A stretch of DNA of 59,165 nucleotides from an uncultured Lachnospiraceae bacterium (GCA_910588565.1 CAJUPF010000008.1:1-59165); one strand, 5' to 3'; counted from the first letter of the stretch, positions 35,301 to 42,814 are shown. The notes: generated from the sequence alone by a model not told the origin. Translations and numbers: made by a program.

Positions 35301-35560
35301 TTGGAGAGCACCGCCATCTGGTTCTTCCGGGCTGCGGCGTCCATCTGGCCGCCAAACTTCTCTTCCAGCTCCTCAAGCGCACTCCTTGCCATCAGCTCTT
35401 CTTTCCCATATCCCGTCTGCCCCACACGCGCAGACTTATCCAGTGCGTCAAACTTTGCCTTTGCACTCTTTTCAAACGATGCCGCTGCGGCAACGCCTGC
35501 CCTCGCAAACGGCTGCTCATTCTGTACCTTCCGCCCTAACACATTATTCTCAATCTTCAT
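32342..35560 (-). CDS. Large DUF6240-like helical protein of the flagellar region
   Basis: A 1072-residue, soluble, alpha-helical, alanine/glutamate-rich protein without signal peptide. It resembles the DUF6240 proteins that I recall near flagellin genes in Lachnospiraceae; the function is unknown. Many short units of the form 'xxLVSNHMELTIENL' or 'YMLDNHLNPSIANLY' recur through the first half, a repeat of about 55-65 residues. A short tandem repeat (QKAAESAE) lies near residue 370. Near the C-terminus, SGHTSVPFGKTEG matches a mini-repeat in the sensor kinase at 52 kb. The ATG at 35560 has GAGGT 7 nt upstream. Confidence 0.75.
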   Translation of the reverse strand: MKIENNVLGRKVQNEQPFARAGVAAAASFEKSAKAKFDALDKSARVGQTGYGKEELMARSALEELEEKFGGQMDAAARKNQMAVLSNTMTPEDYKKAQEQGFSIHNTGSETIVTVSDEIKAQLAKAGVDVSNMGGSLTKEQLEELSGSIAAASQLERYFEAADLPATEENMTEGFQALGQARELQPLSKNAIKYMLDNHLNPSIANLYLAEFSGNAVLPEEEEIAFEAIKGQVEQVIAAAGSQVNEQTLSDGAWMIRNRIALTVENFSYMQKLSGLNLPAEDAEIASAIVEAVAEGERPMDAMLLPEYTIKGQAEHAVEVVTGASDEDLAYLVSNHMELTIENLEQAAALRRQGAQKAAESAEIPSEGRGVQKAAESAEVSAAGRGTGQQASVAADENLALLTAKRVLEETRLAMTTEANRALLKRGISIDTKPLEELVEQLKEQENSYYKALLGESEKAASSSMAELFEETTQKVSDLKQMPAYVLGMRGYRLDTVNGLHEAGSALKSAMEKAGESYETLMTAPRRELGDSIQKAFANVDDILRDLNLETSEANQRAVRILAYNSLEINEESILTMKAADEQVQRTFSNLTPAAVRELIRQGSNPLDMNLEELNQQVKAIRETVHDTDTERFSEYLWKLDQNHGISPQERESFIGVYRLMNQIEKTDGAAIGALVSQGAEFTMRNLLTAVRSAKKSGMEYTVDDDFAGVDSVQGDSKSITDQIETAYQAGCMKDVMETLTPVTMQKLLESPDWENYTPEQLKEALADYAKEEAAQENQLNDAYAREQLEELKQAAAADEDVYRFLSRYELPNTVSNILAVNRFINRRSQVFSQVFNSDDVFSGEQVDFEGIKEEILGRFANALKTPKEMAAAQEVLAETAENVMKTMLADDEHITSMDIRELKLMNTQISIAGKLAQDEEYTIPVLVGDEVTNISLKIVRGVKKKGMVEVMFETAKTGKVAASIEARENGISGLVAVDDPRMKQLLESNMPEFIREFGEEEGSGHTSVPFGKTEGDIQVAYVESINFSRFSKNFSRTDDTEQTDAEMYEVQTARLYKIAKSFIEHVKKLEI
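32518..32552. repeat. Single copy of a coding mini-repeat
   Basis: A 35-nt segment matching the 45-bp tandem repeat of the sensor kinase gene (51709-51812) at 29 of 35 positions and in the same reading frame, encoding SGHTSVPFGKT against SGYTSMPYGKT. Confidence 0.7.
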
Positions 35561-35775
35561 CTGTTCTACCTCGTCTTCCTGCTGTGCCTGTAACGCATTA
35601 CTCATTATATACTATGTCGGCAATTTTGCAGGAATAATGAAGTTATCAGGGATTACTTTTCCTCCATGCAGTTATTCTCTGCAATATTGTCAAACGATGA
35701 GCTTCGTTTCCAATGACAAAAAAATATCTTCATGCATGTAGGAAAAGTTTTTTCCCGATATTTCTGGTAACGGCT

Positions 35776-36516
35776 TTAATTCCTGCCGACGTACTTTTTC
35801 AGCCCTTTCTTTAGCCTAACGGAAACCGGGCAAATCTCCCCGTTGTCCATATGCACCTCCAGCAGATCAAAATCAATTTCTGAAATATGATCCGTATTAA
35901 TGATATACGATCTGTGGCATCTGTAAAAACGTTTGTCCAGCTGTTTTTCGATCTCTTTTAACTGCCCTGCAAATTCAAGAACCCGTTTCTGGGCATACAA
36001 TATGATTTTATGGATATTATGGGAAGTTTCAAAAAAAATAATATCATTATAATCGAAAACAGTACGCCTGTCATTCTGATCAATCGTAAACGTCCGGCAG
36101 ACAGCATTATGCAGCGACGTATATTTCTGCTCAATGTCCAGAAGGCATTCGTGTATTTTTGCTTTGACAAACTCCGGTTTACTTTTGATTATAAAATCCA
36201 GGGCTTCTACTTTATATTGGAATGTAAGAAAACTCATTTCCGAATGGGAAGTAATAAAAATAATAAAACAGCGCGGCTGTATCTGCCGAATCTGCTGTGC
36301 CAGGGACAAACCGTCCATATCCGATTTTAAATCAATATCCAGAAAGAACACCCCCGTATTCTCCGCGCCCGAAAGTGCATTCAGCAGCTCGTGCGGATCG
36401 GATACCGCCTGTGTGATTCTCATATCGAACCCTTCAATCATAACAGTATCTGAAATATACTTCTGAAACAGCTTTAATTGCTTCTGATCATCTTCACAAA
36501 TATAGATATCAAGCAT
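35776..36516 (-). CDS. LytTR response regulator (AgrA-like)
   Basis: A 246-residue transcription factor: receiver domain (residues 1-125, acidic pocket CEDD, phosphoacceptor aspartate 60 in VFFLDIDL) and a C-terminal LytTR DNA-binding domain (about 145-240, IIFFETSHNIHKIILYAQKR and FYRCHRSYIINTDHI). This is the AgrA/VirR class, which binds paired sites 21 bp apart. AGGAG lies before the ATG. Its own promoter carries such a pair. It is divergent from agrB and one gene away from the AgrC-like kinase. Confidence 0.93.
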   Translation of the reverse strand: MLDIYICEDDQKQLKLFQKYISDTVMIEGFDMRITQAVSDPHELLNALSGAENTGVFFLDIDLKSDMDGLSLAQQIRQIQPRCFIIFITSHSEMSFLTFQYKVEALDFIIKSKPEFVKAKIHECLLDIEQKYTSLHNAVCRTFTIDQNDRRTVFDYNDIIFFETSHNIHKIILYAQKRVLEFAGQLKEIEKQLDKRFYRCHRSYIINTDHISEIDFDLLEVHMDNGEICPVSVRLKKGLKKYVGRN

Positions 36517-36599
36517 GTCGTATCACTCCTCATCTCTAAACTATGCAGTTATTCCCGCCTTACGCATTATCATGGACGTTGCAGTTATAACCCCTTATT

Positions 36600-36665
36600 A
36601 TTATACAATAATTCCCTTTGCAGCATGAGAGAAAGAATAAGCGTCGCAATACAAAGAATAAACGT
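36600..36665 (-). promoter_or_regulatory. LytTR operator pair and promoter of the regulator gene
   Basis: Reading leftward: half-sites ACGTTTATTCT (36655-36665) and ACGCTTATTCT (36634-36644), 21 bp apart, then 28 nt, then TATAAT (36600-36605). The -35 region at 17-bp spacing (TCATGC) is poor, as expected for an activator-dependent promoter. Confidence 0.7.
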
Positions 36666-36675
36666 ATCCGGCCTG

Positions 36676-36741
36676 ACAAAAATTCATGAAAACCAGACGT
36701 TTATTCTAATTATTATAAAAATACTCCAAACCTGCTATGAT
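36676..36741 (+). promoter_or_regulatory. LytTR operator and promoter of agrB
   Basis: A degenerate half-site ACAAAAATTCA (36676-36686, 6 of 11 matches) and a perfect half-site ACGTTTATTCT (36697-36707) are 21 bp apart. They are followed after 28 nt by TATGAT (36736-36741). No usable -35 exists. The geometry is identical to that of the divergent regulator promoter. Confidence 0.65.
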
Positions 36742-36797
36742 AGGATCAGAACGCCACCAATACGTTTGAGACACACCCCGGTAAGGAGGCATGCGAT

Positions 36798-37367
36798 ATG
36801 GAAATGATTGCAACGAAACTTGTCAGCTATCTGGATACCGACAAAACAATGTGGAACGATATAGAACGGCTGCAAATGATTCTCGGAATGCAGGTTCTGC
36901 TTCATAATATAATTATGATGGGCACACTCCTGATAATTGCCAGACTAACCGGAATGTTCCAGGAAGCTGTCATTCTTCTGGCAGCATACGGCGTCTTAAA
37001 AATAGCCGCTGGCGGCATACATTTTAAAAGAAGCTTCGCCTGTTTGCTGGCAACCGAAACTTTTGTAACATCAGGCATCCTGATCTCCCGGCATCTGCAT
37101 ATGCGCCTAGCACATATCATTCTGATTTATATCGTATGCCTTGCCATACTTGCAGTCATTGGGCCACAGGGGACAGAAAATAATCCTATTTCGGAAGAAA
37201 ACTTTGGAAAGCTGAAAAGGATGGCAATATGGATTATTTCTGTTTATCTCATTCTGACGATCGTTATGGCGATTTATATGAAGCACATCCCCTATTTACT
37301 GTTCATTGCCGTAGTCTTTGAAACCCTGTCACTTTTACCGTCATACCTGAAAAACAGGCGGCATTAA
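36798..37367 (+). CDS. agrB: AgrB-family peptide-processing membrane protease
   Basis: Cysteine protease that cleaves and cyclises an AgrD-type propeptide. The 189-residue membrane protein has about five to six hydrophobic segments and the family signature KIAAGGIHFKRSFACLLATET, with catalytic His75 and Cys82 separated by seven residues as in Staphylococcus aureus AgrB. AAGGAGG precedes the ATG. It is on the plus strand between the regulator and the kinase, both minus. Its stop codon overlaps that of the convergent kinase gene. Its natural substrate is probably the AgrD-like peptide at 38932. Confidence 0.93.
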   Translation: MEMIATKLVSYLDTDKTMWNDIERLQMILGMQVLLHNIIMMGTLLIIARLTGMFQEAVILLAAYGVLKIAAGGIHFKRSFACLLATETFVTSGILISRHLHMRLAHIILIYIVCLAILAVIGPQGTENNPISEENFGKLKRMAIWIISVYLILTIVMAIYMKHIPYLLFIAVVFETLSLLPSYLKNRRH

Positions 37368-37376
37368 CATGCCGCC
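37357..37376. terminator. Compact bidirectional hairpin over both agrB and agrC stop codons
   Basis: GGCGGCAT, loop TAAC, ATGCCGCC: an 8-bp stem whose 4-nt loop lies at the overlapping stop codons (TTAA) of the two convergent genes. On the minus strand it is followed by TGTTTTT; on the plus strand the T-tract is weak. Confidence 0.7.
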
Positions 37377-38692
37377 CCTATTATTTGTAAGTCAGGCTGG
37401 AAGATCTGAAGCCGCTGCACAAAAGCGCCATCCCGGATCTCTGTATCCAAAAAAATGTAATTATATTTCTCAATTATTTTATGGACATTATACAGGCCAA
37501 GCCCCCTGTTCGGTCCTTTTGTAGATACATCCGGTTTGGCCAGCGACGCACAGGAAAGCCCCCTGTCAAGAAAGGAATTGGAGATAATAAAAATATATTG
37601 GCTATCCAGATGAATCAATGCAAACCGGATCGAAGGACTGGCACTTTCTATAGCAGCTTCAATTGCATTGTCCAGAAAATTTCCTATCATACGGGACAGA
37701 TCGATCATGTCTACCGGAATATCCTCAACTTCATCCATCACTTCTATGCTTACATGAATATTCCGTTCCGCCGCATATAATAATTTTGATGAAACAATAC
37801 TTTTCAGCTCCGCAGGCTTAATATTCATCAGCTGGTTAAAATGCGCTGTGGTTTTCGTAATATCCTGGCTCAATGGAAGAATTTCCCGTTCAAAATAATA
37901 TTTCAGCCCTTCCATATCGCCCAATTCTATATAACCCGACATAGAGAGCATAATGTTGGAATAATCATGTTTAAACGATCGAAGCGAGGAATACATATCT
38001 TCAATCTGATTTGTATATTCCTGCAGTCTGTCATAAGAATCCTGGCGCATATCCATATTCAATTTTTCCATATGTATTTTGACAATATTTACAATTAAAA
38101 TGCTGCTGACAGTAAAATAGCAGATAAGCAAAATACAATTAAACGCTACCACTTTACTGCTATACCCGACTTGCTCACCCATTACAATATTGAATATACA
38201 AACAAACAGGCAGGCTCCCAGACTGACTGCGATAAGCAGCAGAAGATGCCCGGAAACGCTGCTCTCTATCCTGCGCAGAACAGGGCGCAAAAAATGCCCG
38301 GTAATCAGGCATATGCAGAAAATGAGTAAACTATATGAAATAGCATATATCAAATAATTTAGCGGATTGGACAGAAAATCTGCAATCGGATTGAAAAACA
38401 CATCCCATACAATAAAGTAAATATTATCCAATATTACAAAAAAAAGGTAAGATGCAATATAAATGCAGCTGTTGAACAACCAGTTAGAATCAATATAAGC
38501 TATGTAAATACATGTGCTTAGGAGCAAAAAAACAGCACCGACGTTACCAAACACAAACCCAATAAGCAGTATGCTGATAAACTGCATCAGAAACAGGCAG
38601 AATATCTGTCTGTTTTTTAATTGAACCGGCAAAAAGCAGCATACTGGAAGCAAATAAACAAAAGTACTTAAAAAGCATGAGAGTATCTGCAT
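37364..38692 (-). CDS. AgrC-like receptor histidine kinase (GHKL type)
   Basis: A 442-residue membrane kinase. Six hydrophobic segments in residues 1-205 form the likely peptide-sensing domain. A coiled coil follows, then an H-box SFKHDYSNIMLSMSGYIE (His242), N-box NFLDNAIEAA and G-box GPNRGLGLYNV, the HPK10/AgrC pattern. The ATG at 38692 has AAAGGA 13 nt upstream and is preferred over a TTG at 38743, which has no ribosome-binding site. No LytTR box is visible in its own upstream region. Confidence 0.9.
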   Translation of the reverse strand: MQILSCFLSTFVYLLPVCCFLPVQLKNRQIFCLFLMQFISILLIGFVFGNVGAVFLLLSTCIYIAYIDSNWLFNSCIYIASYLFFVILDNIYFIVWDVFFNPIADFLSNPLNYLIYAISYSLLIFCICLITGHFLRPVLRRIESSVSGHLLLLIAVSLGACLFVCIFNIVMGEQVGYSSKVVAFNCILLICYFTVSSILIVNIVKIHMEKLNMDMRQDSYDRLQEYTNQIEDMYSSLRSFKHDYSNIMLSMSGYIELGDMEGLKYYFEREILPLSQDITKTTAHFNQLMNIKPAELKSIVSSKLLYAAERNIHVSIEVMDEVEDIPVDMIDLSRMIGNFLDNAIEAAIESASPSIRFALIHLDSQYIFIISNSFLDRGLSCASLAKPDVSTKGPNRGLGLYNVHKIIEKYNYIFLDTEIRDGAFVQRLQIFQPDLQIIGAAC

Positions 38693-38838
38693 ATCGATAT
38701 CAAAATCCTTTCTATAATATATTATCTTCAAAAAAATCTTCAAAAAAATAATATATTCTTTAAAATGTACTATAATACAAAAATCACTTTAAATCAACAC
38801 TTATTACAGAAAAAACGTCTCTTTTTGGCATAAAAAAC

Positions 38839-38905
38839 ACGTTTTTTCTTTTCAGAATGCCGTTTATTCAAAATCTGGAAGTTCAGATTCATTATGGAAT
38901 ATACT
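38839..38905 (+). promoter_or_regulatory. LytTR operator pair and promoter of agrD
   Basis: Half-sites ACGTTTTTTCT (38839-38849) and CCGTTTATTCA (38860-38870), 21 bp apart, are followed after 29 nt by TATACT (38900-38905). A Shine-Dalgarno follows 14 nt later. The arrangement matches the agrB and regulator promoters. Confidence 0.65.
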
Positions 38906-38931
38906 ATCAATATCAATTGAGGAGGAGTTGC

Positions 38932-39084
38932 ATGAAAGCCAGCTTGAAAAGAACCATTGGAAATTTTGCAATTTTTGCCGGAAAGCATGCAGTTGGAAAA
39001 TCTGGATTTATTGGTATGTTTGATCCTAAAATCCCGGATGCTCTTAAAGCAGACAGCCGGAAAAAGCCAAAAGGATATCCATAG
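38932..39084 (+). CDS. agrD: AgrD-like autoinducer propeptide without cysteine
   Basis: A 50-residue peptide gene directly after GAGGAGGAG. It has a basic amphipathic leader (MKASLKRTIGNFAIFAGKHA), a core VGKSGFIGM, then FDPKIPDALKAD, the conserved AgrD tail (compare FETKIPDEL in LamD, from memory). Aligned on that tail, cleavage would fall between Met29 and Phe30. No cysteine exists in the peptide. Ser24 is the nearest nucleophile and would give a six-residue lactone ring. Serine lactones are known in Staphylococcus intermedius AIP and Enterococcus GBAP. The 29-codon extension upstream is not part of the gene because the ribosome-binding site fixes the start. Confidence 0.8.
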   Translation: MKASLKRTIGNFAIFAGKHAVGKSGFIGMFDPKIPDALKADSRKKPKGYP

Positions 39085-39380
39085 CCGCACAGCAGAATAG
39101 TTTAATTTCCAACTATAATGAGTAAATTGCATAATAAGTTTATGCTGCCAAATCCAATACGCATCAAAAATGGTGTGTCGTTGCCCCACATTGGAAGATA
39201 AATCGGAGTTATTCTTCCTGGATGCAGCTATATATGTGATTAGCCGTCCTTAAAAGATATAAAGAAAATGTTACGTTTAACGGCAATGCAGGAATCATAA
39301 AGCTACTGATTAAATTCACAGTTTCAATTAGGAATGTTGGCAGTACAATTAAAAAGATTACGAAGGCGAGGAGGATTAGA

Positions 39381-40262
39381 ATGAAAAAAACTATTAGTTT
39401 AGTATTGGCTCTAGCTTTGGCTTTTGCCGGAAATATGAATGTGTATGCAGAAGAGAAACCAGAAAAAATTGTTACGGCGATGGATTCGTATTCGGGAGAA
39501 ATCATTGAGAACAATGTTCCATTGAATATTTCTGAAGATAAAATCAGTTTTGTATATCAGGGACAGCCTTATGTGTTCCCTATAGAAGAAATCAATATCA
39601 ACACGAATGATGGGCGCAATATTGAGGGTGCAAATTTTTATTCAGGCAATAATGGAGACCTTATATGTAATGTTGTAGAATATAATGGAAAATATTGCGT
39701 ACAGGTGGTAAATACCAGCCAAAGTATCGCGGCAAGAAAAATTAATGAAAAGGATAATTTTACCATGATATGTGGAGACGCATCAGAAAAAACTACTAAA
39801 GCGGTTTCTAATACACTTAAATTGGAAAACAAAAAAATGAACCCAGCTGGTAAAGTGAGTACTGAGTTAGATACTTTAGCAGCAGGAAGCACATATAACT
39901 TATATGTATTTGTAAGTTGTAAAAGCTTTCCGTTTTTTATTTCGGGTGGATCTGCAGAAGGATCCGCTAAGTCAACAAAATCATCTGGCTCAAATTATAA
40001 AGTTACTGGTGTAAAATACTCGGTTACATATAACTGGCCTTCTGATGGTGTTTCCCTTTGGTATGATTACCAAAATAGCAAAGTGGCCTGTGAATCCCCT
40101 GCCTGGCCATCTGCCCAGACAACATCTATTCCAGGAACATGGACAATCAACGGAAACACCGGAGCATTCCAAGCAGAAGCGACAGGCAGTTTTTTAATTA
40201 AAAATATTCCTGTGATGAATACCCACTACAGTGTCTGCAATATGGACGGGACTTCCCGGTGA
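39381..40262 (+). CDS. Secreted protein of unknown function downstream of agrD
   Basis: A 293-residue exported protein with a clear signal peptide (MKKTISLVLALALAFAGNMNVYAEE, cleavage after VYA). The mature part is polar and strand-rich, with an N-terminal half (about 30-145) and a C-terminal half (about 165-293) rich in Ser, Gly, Tyr and Trp (SVTYNWPSDGVSLWYDYQN). Three or four cysteines could form disulfides. I do not recognise the family. GAGGAGG lies before the ATG. It overlaps the next gene by GTGA. The 296-nt gap before it holds no other gene; one LytTR-like half-site (39273-39283) is seen there without a partner. Confidence 0.8.
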   Translation: MKKTISLVLALALAFAGNMNVYAEEKPEKIVTAMDSYSGEIIENNVPLNISEDKISFVYQGQPYVFPIEEININTNDGRNIEGANFYSGNNGDLICNVVEYNGKYCVQVVNTSQSIAARKINEKDNFTMICGDASEKTTKAVSNTLKLENKKMNPAGKVSTELDTLAAGSTYNLYVFVSCKSFPFFISGGSAEGSAKSTKSSGSNYKVTGVKYSVTYNWPSDGVSLWYDYQNSKVACESPAWPSAQTTSIPGTWTINGNTGAFQAEATGSFLIKNIPVMNTHYSVCNMDGTSR

Positions 40263-40624
40263 AAAATAAAATCTTTTACAAAGGCCTGATTACCGGAGTT
40301 ATTCTTCTGGCAAATATTGTTCCTGGGCTGGCAAGGCAGATAACCCCATTATATGTTGGAATCCCATTCATTATTATAGGCGGATTACAGGTATTGTCTT
40401 CATTTGGATGCAGGAGATATAAGATTGTCTGGAAGATCCATATGGGCTGTTTTCTGGCAGAAATATTATATTATGTGATCGGGACTCTGTTTTTTACCAT
40501 TATGCTAGTTGCCGGACGTCTCCTTGATACGGCAGATACGTATATACTATGGGTGATATCAATGGGATATTCTCTGGCATGGCTGATATTTGTACTAAGG
40601 GATCTGCGAAAAATGTGGGCCTAA
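40259..40624 (+). CDS. Small four-span membrane protein coupled to the secreted protein
   Basis: A 121-residue protein with four hydrophobic segments (about 8-20, 28-47, 58-86, 93-112). It starts at GTG within the GTGA overlap with the upstream stop, so it should be translated by coupling. I do not recognise a family. It may act as an immunity or anchoring partner of the secreted protein; that is inference from the overlap only. Confidence 0.75.
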   Translation: MKNKIFYKGLITGVILLANIVPGLARQITPLYVGIPFIIIGGLQVLSSFGCRRYKIVWKIHMGCFLAEILYYVIGTLFFTIMLVAGRLLDTADTYILWVISMGYSLAWLIFVLRDLRKMWA

Positions 40625-40804
40625 GATCATAAATTGCTGTCTCTAACGCTGTCTGGAAGAAAACGGCACAGACACTGTTATACAGAAAACTTTTTTGTGA
40701 AGGGAAATGCAAAAGTTTACCTTGGCATTTATTCCCTAGTTAAAGAAATATCTGATGAAATCGACATATATAGATCATCGATTTATCTACAGCAGATAAA
40801 AAAG

Positions 40805-40857
40805 AATATCCCATGGAGGTTCATGTTTCAAAAAACACTGGATCTCCACGGGATATT
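40805..40857 (-). terminator. Rho-independent terminator of glgB
   Basis: 14-nt arms (ATATCCCGTGGAG and CTCCATGGGATAT on the minus strand, one G-U pair that would be an A-C mismatch on the plus strand) enclose a 25-nt loop and are followed by CTTTTTTA. The rest of 40625-40909 shows nothing else that I can support. Confidence 0.75.
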
Positions 40858-40909
40858 TTCAGTTTAACGCATTCGCCTTAAAACCAGTATAAACTATAAC
40901 TGCTCTATT

Positions 40910-42814
40910 TTAATACGAGAACCGGAACACCGCCACTCCATATGCCGGCAGCGGATATGCGATGGAATAATCCTGTCCGTCGCACTCCTTCTTCCGCGGT
41001 TTATAGCTTACCTTCTGGATCGCCCCGGAACCGCCATACCGTACATCATCGCTGTTAAATATCAGCCTGAAATTCTTATTTACAGGAACTCCGACACAGA
41101 AATCTTCCCGCGGCACCGGCGTAAAATTGCAGACAAACAGCAGGCAGTTCTTTCCGTCTTTACTCTTTCGGATAAATGTGAAAATACTCCGTTCTTCATC
41201 GTTTGCATTCACCCATTCAAACCCGTTCCAGCTATGGTCTAACTCGTGCATTGCCGGATACTTCTGGTACATATGCAGCAGATCCTTTACATATTCCTGA
41301 ATATGTTTATGATCCGGATTGTCCAAAAGCCCCCATTCCAGCTCCACCTTCTCATTCCATTCATGAAGCTGTGCAAATTCCTGTCCCATAAACAGAAGCT
41401 TCTTGCCCGGATGCCCCATCATAAAAGCATAACCAACCTTTAAATTGGAGAATTTATCCTCCCCAACCCCCGGCATCTTATTGATCATGGAGCATTTTAA
41501 ATGTACAACTTCATCATGGGAAAGCACCAGGATATACTTCTCACTGCCATTATAAGACATGGCAAATGTCATCTTATTGTGGTTGCCCTTCCGGAAATAC
41601 GGGTCAAGTTTCATATAATCCAGGAAATCATGCATCCAGCCCATATTCCATTTCAGAGAAAAGTTCAATCCCCCGTCTATCGCCTGGCCTGTTACCATCG
41701 GCCATGCCGTCGATTCCTCCGCAATCATCACAGCGCCTTTATTCCGGCCTGTAACGACCGTATTAATATGGCGGAAAAATTCAATCGCTTCTAAATTCTT
41801 GTTATCCCCATACTTATTTGCCACCCACTGGCCGTCCTGTTTGCCATAATCGAGATAAAGCATGGACGCCACGGCGTCCACCCGAAGTCCGTCCAGATGG
41901 TAATGCTCCACCCACATCAGCGCACTTCCAATCAGGAAATTCTTCACCTGGTTGTTTCCATAATCAAATACTTTTGTCCCCCAGTCCGGATGCTCGCCTT
42001 TTCTGGGATCTGCGTATTCATACAATGCCTGTCCGTCAAATTCCGCAAGCCCGTGTGCGTCTCTTGGAAAATGCGCCGGTACCCAGTCCAGGATTACGCC
42101 GATATTGTTTTTGTGGAAATGGTTGATCATCCACGCAAAGTCCTCCGGCGTACCATACCGGGAAGTAGGCGCATAATATCCTGTCACCTGATACCCCCAG
42201 GAACCGTCAAACGGATACTCGGAAATCCCCATCAGCTCGATATGGGTATAGCCCATTTCTTTCACATAAGAGCACAGTGCTGTCGCCAGCTCCCGGTACG
42301 TATAATATCCCGTGTCTTCCTCGTAGCCTGGATGCCGCATCCAGGAACCCGGATGCACCTCATAGATACTCATGGGTATCTCATCTATATTTGATTCTGC
42401 GCGTTTTGTCATCCATGCATCATCCGACCATTTAAAGTGATCAATATCCACAATCCGGGATGCCGTTCCTGGCCGCATCTCACAGAAATTGGCAAACGGA
42501 TCTGCTTTGTACAGCTTCCTGCCATCCGGCGTCAGAATCAGATACTTATAAAGGCTGCCTGTTCCAAGCCCCGGAACAAACAATTCATAAATTCCCGCTT
42601 CTTCCGGCTCTAAACGCTCCATCTCATGGGATGTTTCATCCCAGTCATTAAATTCACCAATCACAAAAACTTTCAATGCGTGAGGTGCATATACCGCAAA
42701 ACAGATTCCTTTTTTCCGTTTGCAGGTCGCTGGATGCGCTCCCAGTTTCTTATAAATGTCATAATGCGTCGCCTGTCCGAACAAATAGATGTCCAGCTCT
42801 GAAAAATTACCCAT
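40910..42814 (-). CDS. glgB: 1,4-alpha-glucan branching enzyme
   Basis: GH13 enzyme that makes alpha-1,6 branches in glycogen. The 634-residue protein has an N-terminal CBM48 domain (about 25-120) and a TIM barrel with the four conserved regions: DWVPAHFP, GLRVDAVASML (nucleophile Asp), MIAEESTAWP (acid Glu) and LVLSHDEVVH. A C-terminal all-beta domain follows. GGAGGG precedes the ATG. No other glycogen genes are in the window. It is transcribed alone and has a terminator. Confidence 0.97.
   Translation of the reverse strand: MGNFSELDIYLFGQATHYDIYKKLGAHPATCKRKKGICFAVYAPHALKVFVIGEFNDWDETSHEMERLEPEEAGIYELFVPGLGTGSLYKYLILTPDGRKLYKADPFANFCEMRPGTASRIVDIDHFKWSDDAWMTKRAESNIDEIPMSIYEVHPGSWMRHPGYEEDTGYYTYRELATALCSYVKEMGYTHIELMGISEYPFDGSWGYQVTGYYAPTSRYGTPEDFAWMINHFHKNNIGVILDWVPAHFPRDAHGLAEFDGQALYEYADPRKGEHPDWGTKVFDYGNNQVKNFLIGSALMWVEHYHLDGLRVDAVASMLYLDYGKQDGQWVANKYGDNKNLEAIEFFRHINTVVTGRNKGAVMIAEESTAWPMVTGQAIDGGLNFSLKWNMGWMHDFLDYMKLDPYFRKGNHNKMTFAMSYNGSEKYILVLSHDEVVHLKCSMINKMPGVGEDKFSNLKVGYAFMMGHPGKKLLFMGQEFAQLHEWNEKVELEWGLLDNPDHKHIQEYVKDLLHMYQKYPAMHELDHSWNGFEWVNANDEERSIFTFIRKSKDGKNCLLFVCNFTPVPREDFCVGVPVNKNFRLIFNSDDVRYGGSGAIQKVSYKPRKKECDGQDYSIAYPLPAYGVAVFRFSY

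Noticed and set aside
32003..35539. Several long plus-strand ORFs opposite the flagellin and DUF6240-like genes
   Set aside because: Mirror frames of high-quality minus-strand genes; no start signals.
35614..35621. GCCGACAT resembling a sigma-28 -10 box upstream of the DUF6240-like gene
   Set aside because: No TAAA-like -35 at 12-16 nt spacing, unlike the clear flagellin promoter.
38794..39189. 131-codon minus-strand ORF opposite agrD
   Set aside because: It is antisense to agrD and its promoter, is low in plausible protein features, and has no ribosome-binding site.
39118..39201. 27-codon plus-strand ORF after agrD, considered as a second signal peptide
   Set aside because: No Shine-Dalgarno sequence, no AgrD-like tail and no hydrophobic leader.
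39273..39283. LytTR-like half-site ACGTTTAACGG upstream of the secreted protein gene
   Set aside because: No partner half-site at 21 bp on either side; kept only as a remark.
39209..39514. Hydrophobic 101-codon minus-strand ORF
   Set aside because: Mostly the antisense reading of the signal peptide of the secreted protein, which explains the hydrophobicity.
40634..40867. 77-codon plus-strand ORF after the agr island
   Set aside because: Runs through the glgB terminator, lacks a ribosome-binding site and shows no domain.
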